Part shown: positions 25,895 to 33,978 of the stretch, piece by piece
Layout of the letters: every line of letters begins with the position of its first letter
How positions within the stretch are numbered: position 1 is the first letter of the stretch
Assembly (NCBI GenBank): GCA_964514575.1
Contig: CAZETJ010000001.1
Span: 1-64,000 of the forward strand
DNA from: CAZETJ01 sp964514575
GTDB taxonomy: Bacteria > Patescibacteriota > Saccharimonadia > Saccharimonadales > UBA10212
Reading direction: 5' to 3'
DNA length: 64,000 nucleotides
Program-made: the position numbers and the translations under genes
Notes under the pieces: generated by a model
Databases searched by the model: none
What the model saw: only the letters and a program-made list of their open reading frames with translations
Told to the model about the DNA's origin: nothing

Positions 25895-26566
25895 TTAGAA
25901 ACTCCTCAGAGCGCTTACACCGCGGTGCAGCGACCAGTAAAGGACCGAAAGAACCACAAAAAATAGACCAGTCAGCGAAAAAGCGTGCGGGTGGCCCAGT
26001 GGATCTATCAGCCGGTCTGAGACATTGATAATGATGCCGCTGGGGTTAGAAATTACGTCCCAGCTGTTCCAGCGCAACACTCGCCCCAAATAAATCGCAT
26101 AGCTAGAAACCAAGAGTACTGCTTCGACCGCCAAGAACGACATCTTGGGCGTAAAACGTTTACTAAACTCCCGGTGAACTAAATAAAGGCTGGTGTAGCC
26201 TAAAACAAATCCTGTAAATGTCACGCACATCATCAGAACAATGTCGTAAAGTTCGCTGATCTCCCCGGTTGGATAAACATGTATAAAATCGGTCAGAAGA
26301 TACCAAGTGTTTGGTAGGAAAAATAGCCAAAGCGCCGATAAAATTATATTCGACCAGCTTTTCCAGTGGCGGGTTTTTAGTTGTTCCGTCAATAACCAGC
26401 CAAAATATAATCCAGCCCAGGCCAAAACCAAGTTGCCTGGGACGAAAAAGTAGCGCAGTGTACTGGTGTTTATTGCCCGATAGACCAAAAGAACTAGGCA
26501 AAGTAGAGTGAGTAACCCCACGGCCTCAAAATAGTGCTTACTGGCTTTAGTCTTCGGCCACCACAT
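25895..26566 (-). CDS. DUF1361 family membrane protein
   Basis: 223 aa with six to seven predicted membrane helices. The family mark FLPNTWYLLTDFIHVYP (residues about 88-104) is present. The function of DUF1361 proteins is not known. TATAAT (26573-26578) sits 6 nt before the ATG, a leaderless arrangement. It lies upstream of argS on the same strand and is divergent from the ArsR gene. Confidence 0.8.
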   Translation of the reverse strand: MWWPKTKASKHYFEAVGLLTLLCLVLLVYRAINTSTLRYFFVPGNLVLAWAGLYFGWLLTEQLKTRHWKSWSNIILSALWLFFLPNTWYLLTDFIHVYPTGEISELYDIVLMMCVTFTGFVLGYTSLYLVHREFSKRFTPKMSFLAVEAVLLVSSYAIYLGRVLRWNSWDVISNPSGIIINVSDRLIDPLGHPHAFSLTGLFFVVLSVLYWSLHRGVSALRSF

Positions 26567-26615
26567 GGCCTAATTATAGCTTGACCAAGAAGAAAAAACA
26601 CTAAACATATAAAAA

Positions 26616-26633
26616 CATTTACATATTTGAATG
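26616..26633. promoter_or_regulatory. Candidate ArsR operator
   Basis: An imperfect palindrome, CATTTACATATTTGAATG, in an A/T-rich region just before the arsR-like gene. ArsR/SmtB repressors commonly bind such sites over their own promoter. Autoregulation of the two-gene operon is an inference. Confidence 0.35.
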
Positions 26634-26655
26634 GTTAATGTATTCTGCTAGTAGC

Positions 26656-26928
26656 ATGACCGACACTCAAAGAGTTAATTTGCTAAAAGCCCTGGCCGAC
26701 CCAACCCGGTTGAAACTGGTGCGTTCCCTTGCCGCCTGTTCTACACACCAAAAAAGTTGCAGCGACCTGTCGGCAAATGCCGATCTTAGCCAGCCAGCAA
26801 TGAGCCATCACTTTTCCAAGCTAGCCGCCGCTGGAGTTGTATCGGAGAACAAGCATGGCACAAAGAAATCATATGTTCTGAACACTCGCCTGCTGACTGA
26901 GGTCGGCATCGATATTAATAAACTATAA
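26656..26928 (+). CDS. ArsR-family transcriptional regulator
   Basis: 90 aa from ATG 26656; an in-frame ATG at 26638 would add six residues. The winged-helix signature is complete: LLKALADPTRLKLVRSLA, DLSQPAMSHHFSKLAAAGVV, and the wing ENKHGTKKSYVL. The ELCVC metal motif of ArsR is absent, but two cysteines six residues apart (CSTHQKSC) lie between helices, so a thiol or redox switch is possible. The flavin reductase follows 14 bp downstream and is likely the target. Confidence 0.88.
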   Translation: MTDTQRVNLLKALADPTRLKLVRSLAACSTHQKSCSDLSANADLSQPAMSHHFSKLAAAGVVSENKHGTKKSYVLNTRLLTEVGIDINKL

Positions 26929-26942
26929 AAAGGAGCACATTC

Positions 26943-27533
26943 ATGAAAGTACAGATAATCATAGGAAGCACCCGCCCGAATCGTGTCACCCCCCGTCTGG
27001 CCAAGTGGGTCGCCTCGGAGGCCAAGAATATACCCGACACCACGGTCGAGATATTAGATCTTGGCGACTATCCGTTGCCTTTGTTCAACGAGCCAGGCTC
27101 GCCGCAGTTCACTCCTGAGCGTAAACCGGACACGCCTACTAATAAATGGCTGCTTAAGCTTGCCGAGGCCGATGCCTACATCTTAGTCACGCCCGAATAT
27201 AACCGTTCTACCTCGGGCGTTTTGAAGAATGCGCTTGATTACATTGATTTTCAGTTAGAGAAAAAACCAGTAGCTTTGGTTGGCCACGGTTCGACCGGAG
27301 GCGCACAAGCTGTGTCGCACCTGCGCGGCATCATTCCGGGCCTGCTGGCGGTTACTATGCCACGAGCGACTTACTTTCACGGAGCCAGTGAAAATTTGGA
27401 TGAAAACGGGGTTTTAAGCACCGAGATAAGCTCCAAGCCGTACGGTCCACACACGGCTATTAAGCAGACTCTGGAAGACCTCAAGTGGTACAGCGATGCC
27501 CTAAAAGCTGGCCGGCCTGAACAAAAAAGCTAG
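26943..27533 (+). CDS. NAD(P)H-dependent FMN reductase
   Basis: 196 aa of the flavodoxin-like NADPH:FMN reductase/azoreductase family: IIIGSTRPNRVTPRLAKWV binds the FMN phosphate, and TPEYNRSTSGVLKNALDYID plus LVGHGSTGGAQAVSHLR are family-typical. It reduces flavins, quinones or azo compounds with NAD(P)H. AAGGAG lies 8 nt before the ATG. It is the second gene after the ArsR regulator, so it is probably induced by the signal that regulator senses. Confidence 0.9.
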   Translation: MKVQIIIGSTRPNRVTPRLAKWVASEAKNIPDTTVEILDLGDYPLPLFNEPGSPQFTPERKPDTPTNKWLLKLAEADAYILVTPEYNRSTSGVLKNALDYIDFQLEKKPVALVGHGSTGGAQAVSHLRGIIPGLLAVTMPRATYFHGASENLDENGVLSTEISSKPYGPHTAIKQTLEDLKWYSDALKAGRPEQKS

Positions 27534-27550
27534 AAACTACTCATTTGGAT

Positions 27551-27634
27551 AAATCGCGAGGCGCTGGCGAGGAGCTCGAGCGAGGTGTATTCAAATACAT
27601 CGAGCGAGCACCGGAGCTAGCAACACTGCGATTT
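27551..27634. repeat. Palindromic intergenic element with AAATCGC ends
   Basis: AAATCGC (27551-27557) and GCGATTT (27628-27634) are inverted. Inside are two direct copies of CGAGCGAG around a small palindrome (TGTATT-CA-AATACA) and two copies of GGAGCT. It lies between two convergent genes and is followed at 27656-27680 by further short hairpins (GCCGGC-TTC-GCCGG and AGCAGG-CCTGCT). It could act as a bidirectional terminator or be a copy of a dispersed repeat family. Confidence 0.5.
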
Positions 27635-27696
27635 GCCAAAAAGGCTGGCGGTGTTGCCGGCTTCGCCGGGAAGCAGGTCAGCCTGCTGGGCGATTT

Positions 27697-28368
27697 CTAG
27701 CGGTAGTAAACGAGCCACTGTGGACTGTCAATAATATGTTCGATTCGATAGTTCAAATCTTTAAGAGCTTTTTCTCGACCGGCTTGGTCGAGGCCTAAGA
27801 CATTCGTTGCCACGAACGGTTCGTGCACATTGAAACCGCAGAAACCCAGCGTGCCCCAGTTAATTGGATGCAGAATCTGAACGATGCTAGCTCGGTGCGC
27901 CCCGTCTGGTTGGTAATATTCGGTTGGATGGCCGGCGGCTAGCACCAGCATGGCTTGTTTACCGCGCATTAGTCCATTTTCATAAAATTTGCCGCTGTCC
28001 CAGGCCACACCCATGGCCAAAACTCGGTCGAACCAGCCCTTCAAAATAGCCGGCAAGCTCATCCACCACAGCGGAGCCACGAATAAAATCAAATCAGCGG
28101 CTTGAATTTTTTGAATTTCAGCCACGATATCGGGAGAAAAGGCCATGGAAAGTTTAGCGGCGTGTTTTTGTTCCAGCATGTAATTAAAATGTTCGCCGGT
28201 GGTTGTTACAAAATCCCATTTTTGGGCAGATGGATTAAAACCTTGGCCATATAGGTCGCTAAGCGTAACGTTGTGGCCCTTTTCGCTTAGCTCTTCGGTG
28301 ACCGTATTTTTCATAGCCGAAACAAAGCTAGTTGGCTCGTTATGCGCGTACACCACCAAAACATTCAT
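27697..28368 (-). CDS. NAD(P)H dehydrogenase (quinone), NQO1/MdaB-like
   Basis: 223 aa with a flavodoxin fold: VLVVYAHNEPTSFVSAMKN at the N-terminus, DLYGQGFNP, ADLILFVAPLWWMSLPAILKGWFDRVLAMGVAW, and the GHPTEYYQPDGAH segment. This family reduces quinones by two electrons and so avoids semiquinone radicals. It converges with the FMN reductase, suggesting a small redox-defence neighbourhood. Confidence 0.9.
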   Translation of the reverse strand: MNVLVVYAHNEPTSFVSAMKNTVTEELSEKGHNVTLSDLYGQGFNPSAQKWDFVTTTGEHFNYMLEQKHAAKLSMAFSPDIVAEIQKIQAADLILFVAPLWWMSLPAILKGWFDRVLAMGVAWDSGKFYENGLMRGKQAMLVLAAGHPTEYYQPDGAHRASIVQILHPINWGTLGFCGFNVHEPFVATNVLGLDQAGREKALKDLNYRIEHIIDSPQWLVYYR

Positions 28369-28428
28369 GTTATTTTCCCGCCCATACTACGCTTTATTGT
28401 AGCGCAGTTACGGATATAGTTTCAGGTT

Positions 28429-28869
28429 TTAGGCAGCAGCGCCAAGGGGTCGGACGGCTTGGTCCTGAAGATGAAAAATCATCTGGCTGATCTTCCAACT
28501 ACCGCTAGAGGTCTTCACTAGAATGTAATCGATAGTGCCGCGGACCGTCCATACGTAGCGCTCACCCCGATCAGCCACATAGTGTTTGTGTTCCACGGAA
28601 GTGCTAACTTTGGCCCGCCTGGAATTCACCATCCTAACGGCTAGTCGTTTAATAAAATGGCGTGTCGAGTAAAAGTAGCTGCCAATTTCACGCCGCCAAC
28701 CATCAACCAGCCGATGTCTCGACATAGTCGAGGGCGTTTCGCCAGTGATTGATTTATCGTCAACGAACGGAGTTTTGACAAAATATTCTTCCAGCTGTTC
28801 CCATTGGCGCAGGTCCTGAAGACTGGCCACAGTCGTCACTACATCTTTGATTTGCTGTTTGTCATTCAT
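28429..28869 (-). CDS. SnoaL-like (NTF2-fold) protein
   Basis: 146 aa from ATG 28869, which has AGGAGA about 6 nt upstream; a GTG eleven codons earlier is the alternative. The alternation of helices and strands (DVVTTVASLQDLRQWEQLEEYF, VDGWRREIGSYFYSTRHFI, VSTSVEHKHYV, WKISQMIFHLQ) follows the NTF2-like fold. Members are small enzymes or binding proteins; no catalytic set stands out. It is upstream of the quinone reductase on the same strand (60 bp). Confidence 0.7.
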   Translation of the reverse strand: MNDKQQIKDVVTTVASLQDLRQWEQLEEYFVKTPFVDDKSITGETPSTMSRHRLVDGWRREIGSYFYSTRHFIKRLAVRMVNSRRAKVSTSVEHKHYVADRGERYVWTVRGTIDYILVKTSSGSWKISQMIFHLQDQAVRPLGAAA

Positions 28870-28945
28870 CTGGAAGTCTCCTATTGGTTCATTTTTGTTC
28901 ACACTTCCATCATACCGCGTAAAAGCTGAGAGTTCCCTAAGAAAC

Positions 28946-29695
28946 CTAACGGAAATCTTTTGGATCAGAGACTTTTTCTAAATGATCGCTCATGCCCAAA
29001 TAGACTTTGGGTAACTGGCCTTGGTCATTTTTATCGATATTCACCCACGTCAGAATATTCTCGTTAAGCAATCTGTCGATAATTGCCTTGGGTGGCAATT
29101 CAGACTCTGGTAAGTTGAAATTAATACAGGCGATCCGGCCTTTTGCAACGTTAATAATTTGGTCAGCGATAGCTTCACCCTCTGCTTCTAGCCTAGCTTG
29201 AGTTAAGCCGCGGCACGACGCGATCAAAGGCACACCAGTCTCACGTCTGAGCTCAAGAACTTTATCGGTTGGCAGATCTTCGTATGGCCAATGTGGTTCA
29301 ACAGTTATCTCTGGCGGATAGGGCTTAAAAAGCAGGCCATCGATCCATGAATGGAACAGGCATTTATCGGCACCTTTTTTAAGAACAATTTCCTTGGCCC
29401 GCTCAATCGCCCGCTCATCTTTGCAGTCCAACACTAGATACAGGTCTGCTTCCTCGACTTTATGAATGACTTGGTCGAAGTCGAGGTTGTCAGGCGGTGG
29501 CAATTTTTTGAATTCATAAAAGCTCAGTGGATGTCCAATGAAAATCTGGCCATCTCCACCGACCGACATGTCAACCTCAAGACTTTTACCTACGGTTAGA
29601 GCTTCATCAAGAGTCAGCTGGTCAACAATGTGGGTATGAAAATAAACAAACGGTTTGTTCAGCTCAAAGATTTTTTCAACTGGGTTTTTCATCAT
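28946..29695 (-). CDS. GDPD/FAM151-like TIM-barrel protein
   Basis: 249 aa from ATG 29695 (a second ATG follows at once). The pattern VYFHTHIVDQLTLDEALTVG, SLEVDMSVGGDGQIFIGHP and LYLVLDCKDERAIERAKEIV is like the first strands of glycerophosphodiester phosphodiesterases or FAM151, with a His, acidic pairs and another His. The substrate cannot be named. The ATG lies 5 nt after the encoded CCA of tRNA-Ser(GGA), so tRNA processing would leave an mRNA with almost no leader. The open frame continues back into the tRNA gene but is not coding there. Confidence 0.6.
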   Translation of the reverse strand: MMKNPVEKIFELNKPFVYFHTHIVDQLTLDEALTVGKSLEVDMSVGGDGQIFIGHPLSFYEFKKLPPPDNLDFDQVIHKVEEADLYLVLDCKDERAIERAKEIVLKKGADKCLFHSWIDGLLFKPYPPEITVEPHWPYEDLPTDKVLELRRETGVPLIASCRGLTQARLEAEGEAIADQIINVAKGRIACINFNLPESELPPKAIIDRLLNENILTWVNIDKNDQGQLPKVYLGMSDHLEKVSDPKDFR

Positions 29696-29700
29696 CGATT

Positions 29701-29791
29701 TGGCGGAGAGGGAGGGATTCGAACCCTCGATACCCTTGCGGGTAAACCGCCTTTCCAAGGCGGCGCCATAGACCAACTAGGCGACCTCTCC
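29701..29791 (-). tRNA. tRNA-Ser(GGA)
   Basis: Acceptor GGAGAGG pairs with CCTCTCC, followed by discriminator G and an encoded CCA (to 29701). The anticodon loop reads TTGGAAA with anticodon GGA. A long variable arm (CCCGCAAGGG) marks a class II tRNA. TAAAAT lies 10 nt upstream of the mature 5' end. Confidence 0.97.
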
Positions 29792-29811
29792 TCGCGTAAT
29801 CATTTTAGCAA

Positions 29812-30834
29812 CTAGCCGAGTTCTTTTTTGAATTTCTCGACAATGTCGACCGGCGACGGATTGATACCGTTCAGCAGTGCCAGATAAATACTGACAAAAT
29901 CCCCGTATGCGATCACCCAAACCAGTTGCTCCAACAGAGTACCGCCCTGCACCGCTACTACATATGGTGCTGGACGTCGGCCCGACAACAGTTTCTCGCC
30001 AACCTCGAAACGTTTCTGAACGCGCGGATGTTCAAAGTTGGAGCGCAGTTCGATAATTGCGTAAGGCTTATGGATCGGATGGCTGGTCCAACCGCTTAGT
30101 TCGTTATGGTCAAACTCTGGCAGCTCGTTCCACCAAGCTACGTTCTTGGCGTTTTCGTTGAAATTAATCTTCCATTTATAAGCCGCTGGCGCCATCAATG
30201 GGCCGCCATAAACAGCAACCGATTTACCGGCCAACTCTTCAGCTAAACGTTTGGCCGGGTTCTCTTTAGTAGGACCTGTTGGCAACCAAGCTTCGACCGA
30301 TTTTTTCAAAAAATCGGTCGTCTTAACCAGTTCTTCAACTTTCCCATCTGTTAAACCGGCCTTTTCTAAAATTGTAGCCAACGCTTTTAGGCTGGCTAAG
30401 ACGGCAAAGCGCGGCTGTTTGGTGTCGGGCAACGCCAATGCCGGATAGTTTTTGGCTTTGGCAATCTCGCTCAATTTACCGCCTTGGCTGATAATCACGA
30501 CCGTGGCCTTTTTTGCCTCGGCTTCGGCTAACGTTGACAGTATTTCTTCGGTATTTCCGGAGTAACTGGAAGCAATGAATAAAGTTTTTTCCGAAACATA
30601 TTTCGGAATATCGTAGCGGCGGCAGATTTCGAAAGGTACGTTGATACCTGGCCAACTGCGGGCCACTAAGGCCGCCAAAGCCGAGCCGCCCATACCGGCG
30701 TAAACGACATTAGCAAAACCTGAACCGAGTTCAGGTTTATCAAATTGGTGCCCCAACTGCTCTGCCTGGTGCTCAGCGATTCCCAAAGCGTCCTGGCCAT
30801 CGCGGTGATGGATATATTTAAGATCGTCTAACAC
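29812..30834 (-). CDS. Bifunctional phosphoglucose/phosphomannose isomerase
   Basis: 340 aa from GTG 30834. Two SIS domains: FANVVYAGMGGSALAALVARS, TLFIASSYSGNTEEILS and VVIISQGGKL, then the second domain with FNENAKNVAWWNELPEFDHNELSGW that carries the catalytic Glu and His of the PGI/PMI family. It interconverts glucose-6-P or mannose-6-P with fructose-6-P. TACAAT (30842-30847) lies 7 nt before the GTG, so the mRNA is probably leaderless with a GTG start. Confidence 0.92.
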   Translation of the reverse strand: MLDDLKYIHHRDGQDALGIAEHQAEQLGHQFDKPELGSGFANVVYAGMGGSALAALVARSWPGINVPFEICRRYDIPKYVSEKTLFIASSYSGNTEEILSTLAEAEAKKATVVIISQGGKLSEIAKAKNYPALALPDTKQPRFAVLASLKALATILEKAGLTDGKVEELVKTTDFLKKSVEAWLPTGPTKENPAKRLAEELAGKSVAVYGGPLMAPAAYKWKINFNENAKNVAWWNELPEFDHNELSGWTSHPIHKPYAIIELRSNFEHPRVQKRFEVGEKLLSGRRPAPYVVAVQGGTLLEQLVWVIAYGDFVSIYLALLNGINPSPVDIVEKFKKELG

Positions 30835-30867
30835 TACTTATATTGTAGCGTAAGCGGGATTAGAGAT

Positions 30868-31341
30868 TTATCGACGAGAACGGACGAAAGCGTGCGCACT
30901 GCCGGCCGCTAAGCTGGTCAGCAAGAAGACGGCTAGAACATTGCCTGGGCCGGTGTTAGCCAGCTGGGTGGGCTGTTGGGCTGTTGAACCGCCAGTTGAT
31001 TTTTGAGTTGTGGAGCTATTAGAACTTGGTGTGTTTTTAGCCGTAGAGTTGCTGGCTGTGTTTGAACCCGCTCCCGCACCTTTGACTGACGCAGTAGTGA
31101 TAGTTCCGGTTTTGTGATTAAGGTCGTGATGGTGAATACTGCGGCCAATTACTATGCCAGCGATTATCAGAATTACGGCTAGACCAGCCAAGGCTGGGAT
31201 GCTAACAAAGCGGCGCCAATTCAATTTCTTCGGACTAAATCTAAAATTGCGAGGCGTTTTTACGGTCTCAATTTCGTGATCATCAATAACTTCTTCGTGA
31301 TCTTCGATAGGCGGACGCCTAAAGCGTTCAATTACAGACAT
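30868..31341 (-). CDS. Membrane protein with C-terminal LANTG sorting signal
   Basis: 157 aa. A cytoplasmic N-terminus of about 45 residues is followed by a helix (VSIPALAGLAVILIIAGIVIG), then a Ser/Thr/Asn-rich stretch. The C-terminus has QLANTG, a hydrophobic segment (NVLAVFLLTSLAAGSAHAF) and RSRR. This is the layout of a sortase substrate; LAxTG is the motif of class E sortases, while most others use LPxTG. GGGAGA precedes the ATG. No sortase is in the window. It is likely an envelope-attached protein of unknown role. Confidence 0.6.
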   Translation of the reverse strand: MSVIERFRRPPIEDHEEVIDDHEIETVKTPRNFRFSPKKLNWRRFVSIPALAGLAVILIIAGIVIGRSIHHHDLNHKTGTITTASVKGAGAGSNTASNSTAKNTPSSNSSTTQKSTGGSTAQQPTQLANTGPGNVLAVFLLTSLAAGSAHAFVRSRR

Positions 31342-31401
31342 AACAAATCTCCCTAATAGCCCGACTATATCATATTTTGCGTGATTGACAAATAAGTAGG
31401 C

Positions 31402-33042
31402 TTACATCATGTCCATGCCGCCGCCCATAGCAGGCGAGGCAGGTGGATTCTTTTCGGGAACATCGGTTACCAGCGCGCCCATGGTCATGGCCGTTCCGGC
31501 AATTGAAACCGCGTTTTGGATCACTTCTTTAACGACACGAGTTGGATCAACTATGCCCTTTTCTTTAAGACTTACTAGCGCCTCTGGACTGTTCACGTCA
31601 AAGCCTGTTCCGGCCTTGGATTCCATAACTTTCTCGAGCTTGGCCTCAGCGTTCAGTCCCGCATTGTTCATGAGTTGCTTGAAGGGCTCGACTAGCGCAT
31701 TCTTGAGAATCCCTGCCCCAGCGGCATTAGAGCTAGCACCATCGACTTTAATGAACTTAGACAGATCAACCAATGTGACGCCACCGCCCGGCACAACGCC
31801 CTCTTCCAAAGCTGCTTTAACGGCATGGACAGCGTCATCAACACGGAATTTCTTCTCTTCGATCTCGGTCTCGGTCGCACCGCCAACTTTGATAACGGCA
31901 ACTTTGCCGGACAATGCGGCTCGGCGCTTCTCCAGTTGCTCGCGGTCGTACTCGCTAGAGGCGCTTTCGGCTTGTTTATTAATCTGGGCAACCCGCGCCT
32001 TAACGGCTGCGGCCGAACCAGAACCTTCCACAATCGTAGTTTCGTCTTTTGTAACGATGACTTTGCGGGCGCTACCAATTACTGACAGTTCAGCATTTTC
32101 AAAAGTCATTCCGGTATCCTCGGTAATAACTTCGCCGCCCGTCAAAATAGCGATATCCGCCAAAACTTCCTTTCGGCGGTCGCCAAAGCCTGGAGCCTTG
32201 ATAGCCACCGTGTTAAACACGCCCTTAAGGCGGTTAAGGATTAACGTTCCCAAAGCTTCACCATCAACGTCTTCAGCGATAATGACTAGATCTTTCTTGC
32301 CGCTCCCCGCCAGTTTTTCCAGCATTGGCAAAAAGTCCTGAACAGAGCTAATTTTTTGGTCGGTGATTAAAATTGCCGGCTTTTCATAAACTGCTTCCAT
32401 GCGGGCAGTGTCAGTCACCATGTACGGACTAATGTAGCCGCGGTCGGTAGTAAAGCCCTCGACCACTTCGCTTTCCATGCTCAAGCCCTGGCCTTCTTCA
32501 ACGGTCACGACACCATCTTTGCCGACTTTTTCCATAACCTCAGCAATTAATGTTCCGATCTGTTCATCGCCTGCGCTAATCGTGGCGACTTCGGCCACTC
32601 GACTTTTCTTGGAGCCGATATTTTCACTCAAGCTGCCCAATTTGGCCAGCACGTCAGTGGCGGCTGATTCCAAACCACGGCGCAGCAACATCGGGTTGTG
32701 GCCAGCGGCGATTAATTTATTGGCTTCATTCAAGATGTGATAGGTCAGTACAGTGACAGTGGTTGTGCCGTCGCCGGCAACATCGTTCATCTTGCTGGCG
32801 GCTTCTTTAATCAGCTCGGCGCCGACTTTGTAGCCTAGCGTTTCGTCGTCTTTATCTTCCAATTCGATACCTTTGGCGACCGTTACACCATCGTGTGTCA
32901 CGGTCGGATGCCCGTAGCTCTTGCTTATGATCACGTTTCGGCCCTTGGGACCCATCGTGGTCTTTACCGCGTTATATAAAACTTCCGCTCCGGCTAAAAT
33001 CCGGCGTCGGGCGTCGTCATCATAAAAAACTTTCTTAGCCAT
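31402..33042 (-). CDS. groEL: Chaperonin GroEL
   Basis: 546 aa, full length. It folds proteins in the GroEL-GroES cage. Clear marks are the start AKKVFYDDDARRRILAGAEV, the ATP-binding NDVAGDGTTTVTVL, the GDRRKEVLADIAILTGG segment, EEGVVPGGG and the Gly/Met-rich tail (GGGMDMM). AAAGGAAAAAATTAA before the ATG is within the end of the small ORF upstream, whose stop codon is directly adjacent. The cis-operon promoter with CIRCE is upstream of groES. Confidence 0.98.
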   Translation of the reverse strand: MAKKVFYDDDARRRILAGAEVLYNAVKTTMGPKGRNVIISKSYGHPTVTHDGVTVAKGIELEDKDDETLGYKVGAELIKEAASKMNDVAGDGTTTVTVLTYHILNEANKLIAAGHNPMLLRRGLESAATDVLAKLGSLSENIGSKKSRVAEVATISAGDEQIGTLIAEVMEKVGKDGVVTVEEGQGLSMESEVVEGFTTDRGYISPYMVTDTARMEAVYEKPAILITDQKISSVQDFLPMLEKLAGSGKKDLVIIAEDVDGEALGTLILNRLKGVFNTVAIKAPGFGDRRKEVLADIAILTGGEVITEDTGMTFENAELSVIGSARKVIVTKDETTIVEGSGSAAAVKARVAQINKQAESASSEYDREQLEKRRAALSGKVAVIKVGGATETEIEEKKFRVDDAVHAVKAALEEGVVPGGGVTLVDLSKFIKVDGASSNAAGAGILKNALVEPFKQLMNNAGLNAEAKLEKVMESKAGTGFDVNSPEALVSLKEKGIVDPTRVVKEVIQNAVSIAGTAMTMGALVTDVPEKNPPASPAMGGGMDMM

Positions 33043-33165
33043 TTAATTTTTTCCTTTCCCTGATAATTTAGATTCGATTGATTCGAGCAATTTAATCATT
33101 TTATCCATCCGGCTGATAAGCCAGGCGAAGTTTAGTAAAAGGACAATCAGAATTATTAGTTCCAT
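33043..33165 (-). CDS. Forty-residue membrane miniprotein between groES and groEL
   Basis: ATG 33165 to TAA 33043-33045, one base after the groES stop codon and directly against the groEL start. AAAGG lies 5 nt before the ATG. The peptide begins MELIILIVLLLNFAWLI, a single hydrophobic helix, and continues as a charged, amphipathic stretch with many Lys and Glu (RMDKMIKLLESIESKL). Its last codons contain the groEL ribosome-binding site, so it may couple groEL translation to groES. A role at the membrane is a guess. Family unknown. Confidence 0.6.
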   Translation of the reverse strand: MELIILIVLLLNFAWLISRMDKMIKLLESIESKLSGKGKN

Positions 33166-33166
33166 A

Positions 33167-33430
33167 CTAGCCTTTCACAGTCGCTAAAATGTCTTCTTCT
33201 TTAACCAGAATGTACTCTTTGGCACCGATTTTTACTTCAGTCGTAGAGTAACTTTTGTAAACAATCTTGTCGCCGGCTTTAACGGCTTTAACATCCTTGC
33301 CAACTTTTAAAACTTTGGCAATCTTCGGTTTTTCGGCTGCTTTTTCGGGTAAGTAAAGACCGCTCGCGGTTTTGGACTGTGCCTCTTCCTGCTCGGCCAC
33401 GACCCAATCGGCCAATGGATTTAAATTCAC
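33167..33430 (-). CDS. groES: Co-chaperonin GroES
   Basis: 87 aa from GTG 33430, with GGGAGGATC about 8 nt upstream. PLADWVVAEQEEAQSKTASGLYLPE carries the mobile loop, followed by GKDVKAVKAGDKIVYKSYSTTEV and EYILVKEEDILATV. It caps the GroEL ring. It is first in the groES-miniprotein-groEL operon and controlled by CIRCE. Confidence 0.96.
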   Translation of the reverse strand: MNLNPLADWVVAEQEEAQSKTASGLYLPEKAAEKPKIAKVLKVGKDVKAVKAGDKIVYKSYSTTEVKIGAKEYILVKEEDILATVKG

Positions 33431-33472
33431 TGTCTGATCCTCCCTAAATTCTTTTCACCAGTGTCTACCTAA

Positions 33473-33499
33473 CTGGCACTCATAATAGCCGAGTGCTAA
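33473..33499 (-). promoter_or_regulatory. CIRCE operator (HrcA binding site) of the groES operon
   Basis: On the minus strand TTAGCACTC-N9-GAGTGCCAG, one step from the perfect CIRCE inverted repeat (7 of 9 bases symmetrical). It overlaps the promoter, and HrcA repression with heat-shock release is established for this element. hrcA is not in the window. Confidence 0.88.
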
Positions 33500-33511
33500 A
33501 AACTCTGTCAA
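33482..33511 (-). promoter_or_regulatory. groES promoter
   Basis: TTGACA (33506-33511) and TATTAT (33482-33487) on the minus strand, 18 bp apart, with CIRCE covering the -10 and spacer. It faces the promoter of the GC-rich cassette. Confidence 0.75.
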
Positions 33512-33521
33512 GCGCATGCGT

Positions 33522-33549
33522 TTTACAATTAAGATTTTCATTGTATAAT
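33522..33549 (+). promoter_or_regulatory. Promoter of the GC-rich cassette
   Basis: TTTACA (33522-33527), 16 bp, TATAAT (33544-33549), in A/T-rich DNA just before composition changes. Close to the sigma-70 consensus. Confidence 0.6.
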
Positions 33550-33609
33550 CCAGAGGTTCCTATCATTCGACCGACCGCCGCAAGCGGTCGATGAAGGGAG
33601 GGCGCTGTC

Positions 33610-33978
33610 TTGGCATCCGAGACAGTCAGGGTCGTGTGCGTCGATAAGCGTGCGTACGAGCTCCGGCATCGTCCATGGAGAAACGAGATCATCGCGGTCT
33701 CGCCGAACCCGTCGGACGAAGTTCGTGACAAGAGGTTCTCGCGTAAACTACGCGAGAACCTCCACGGCACCGGTTTCGGCTACGACTCGCGCTGGCAGAC
33801 CTTCAAGGTCGACGGCTTCGAGCAGATCAGCTTCGCCGTCTTCTCGATTCCGCCGCGCCTGCGCGGTCGGCACTTGTCCGCGGAGGTCATGCTGGACACC
33901 CTCGAGGCGAGATTCCGCCAGAGCTTCAGGGAGCCCGTCGTCTCGAGATCGCCACGCGCCACCCTGGTCGCCGCCTAG
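33610..33978 (+). CDS. GC-rich ORF of unknown function (possible foreign gene)
   Basis: 122 aa from TTG at 33610 with GGGAGGG about 8 nt upstream. Third codon positions are almost all G or C, unlike any neighbour, so it is probably a true coding region that came from a GC-rich genome, or an assembly error. The protein (VRVVCVDKRAYELRHRPW, RWQTFKVDGFEQISFAVFSI) matches no family I know; it looks soluble, basic and mixed alpha/beta. A 14-bp perfect hairpin (33732-33762) lies inside it, and a 9-bp hairpin (33605-33625) covers the TTG. It has its own promoter. Confidence 0.55.
   Translation: MASETVRVVCVDKRAYELRHRPWRNEIIAVSPNPSDEVRDKRFSRKLRENLHGTGFGYDSRWQTFKVDGFEQISFAVFSIPPRLRGRHLSAEVMLDTLEARFRQSFREPVVSRSPRATLVAA

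Noticed and set aside
31409..32341. A 310-codon open frame antisense to groEL.
   Set aside because: It is the mirror of a highly conserved gene with strong codon bias, has no ribosome-binding site and no recognisable domain.
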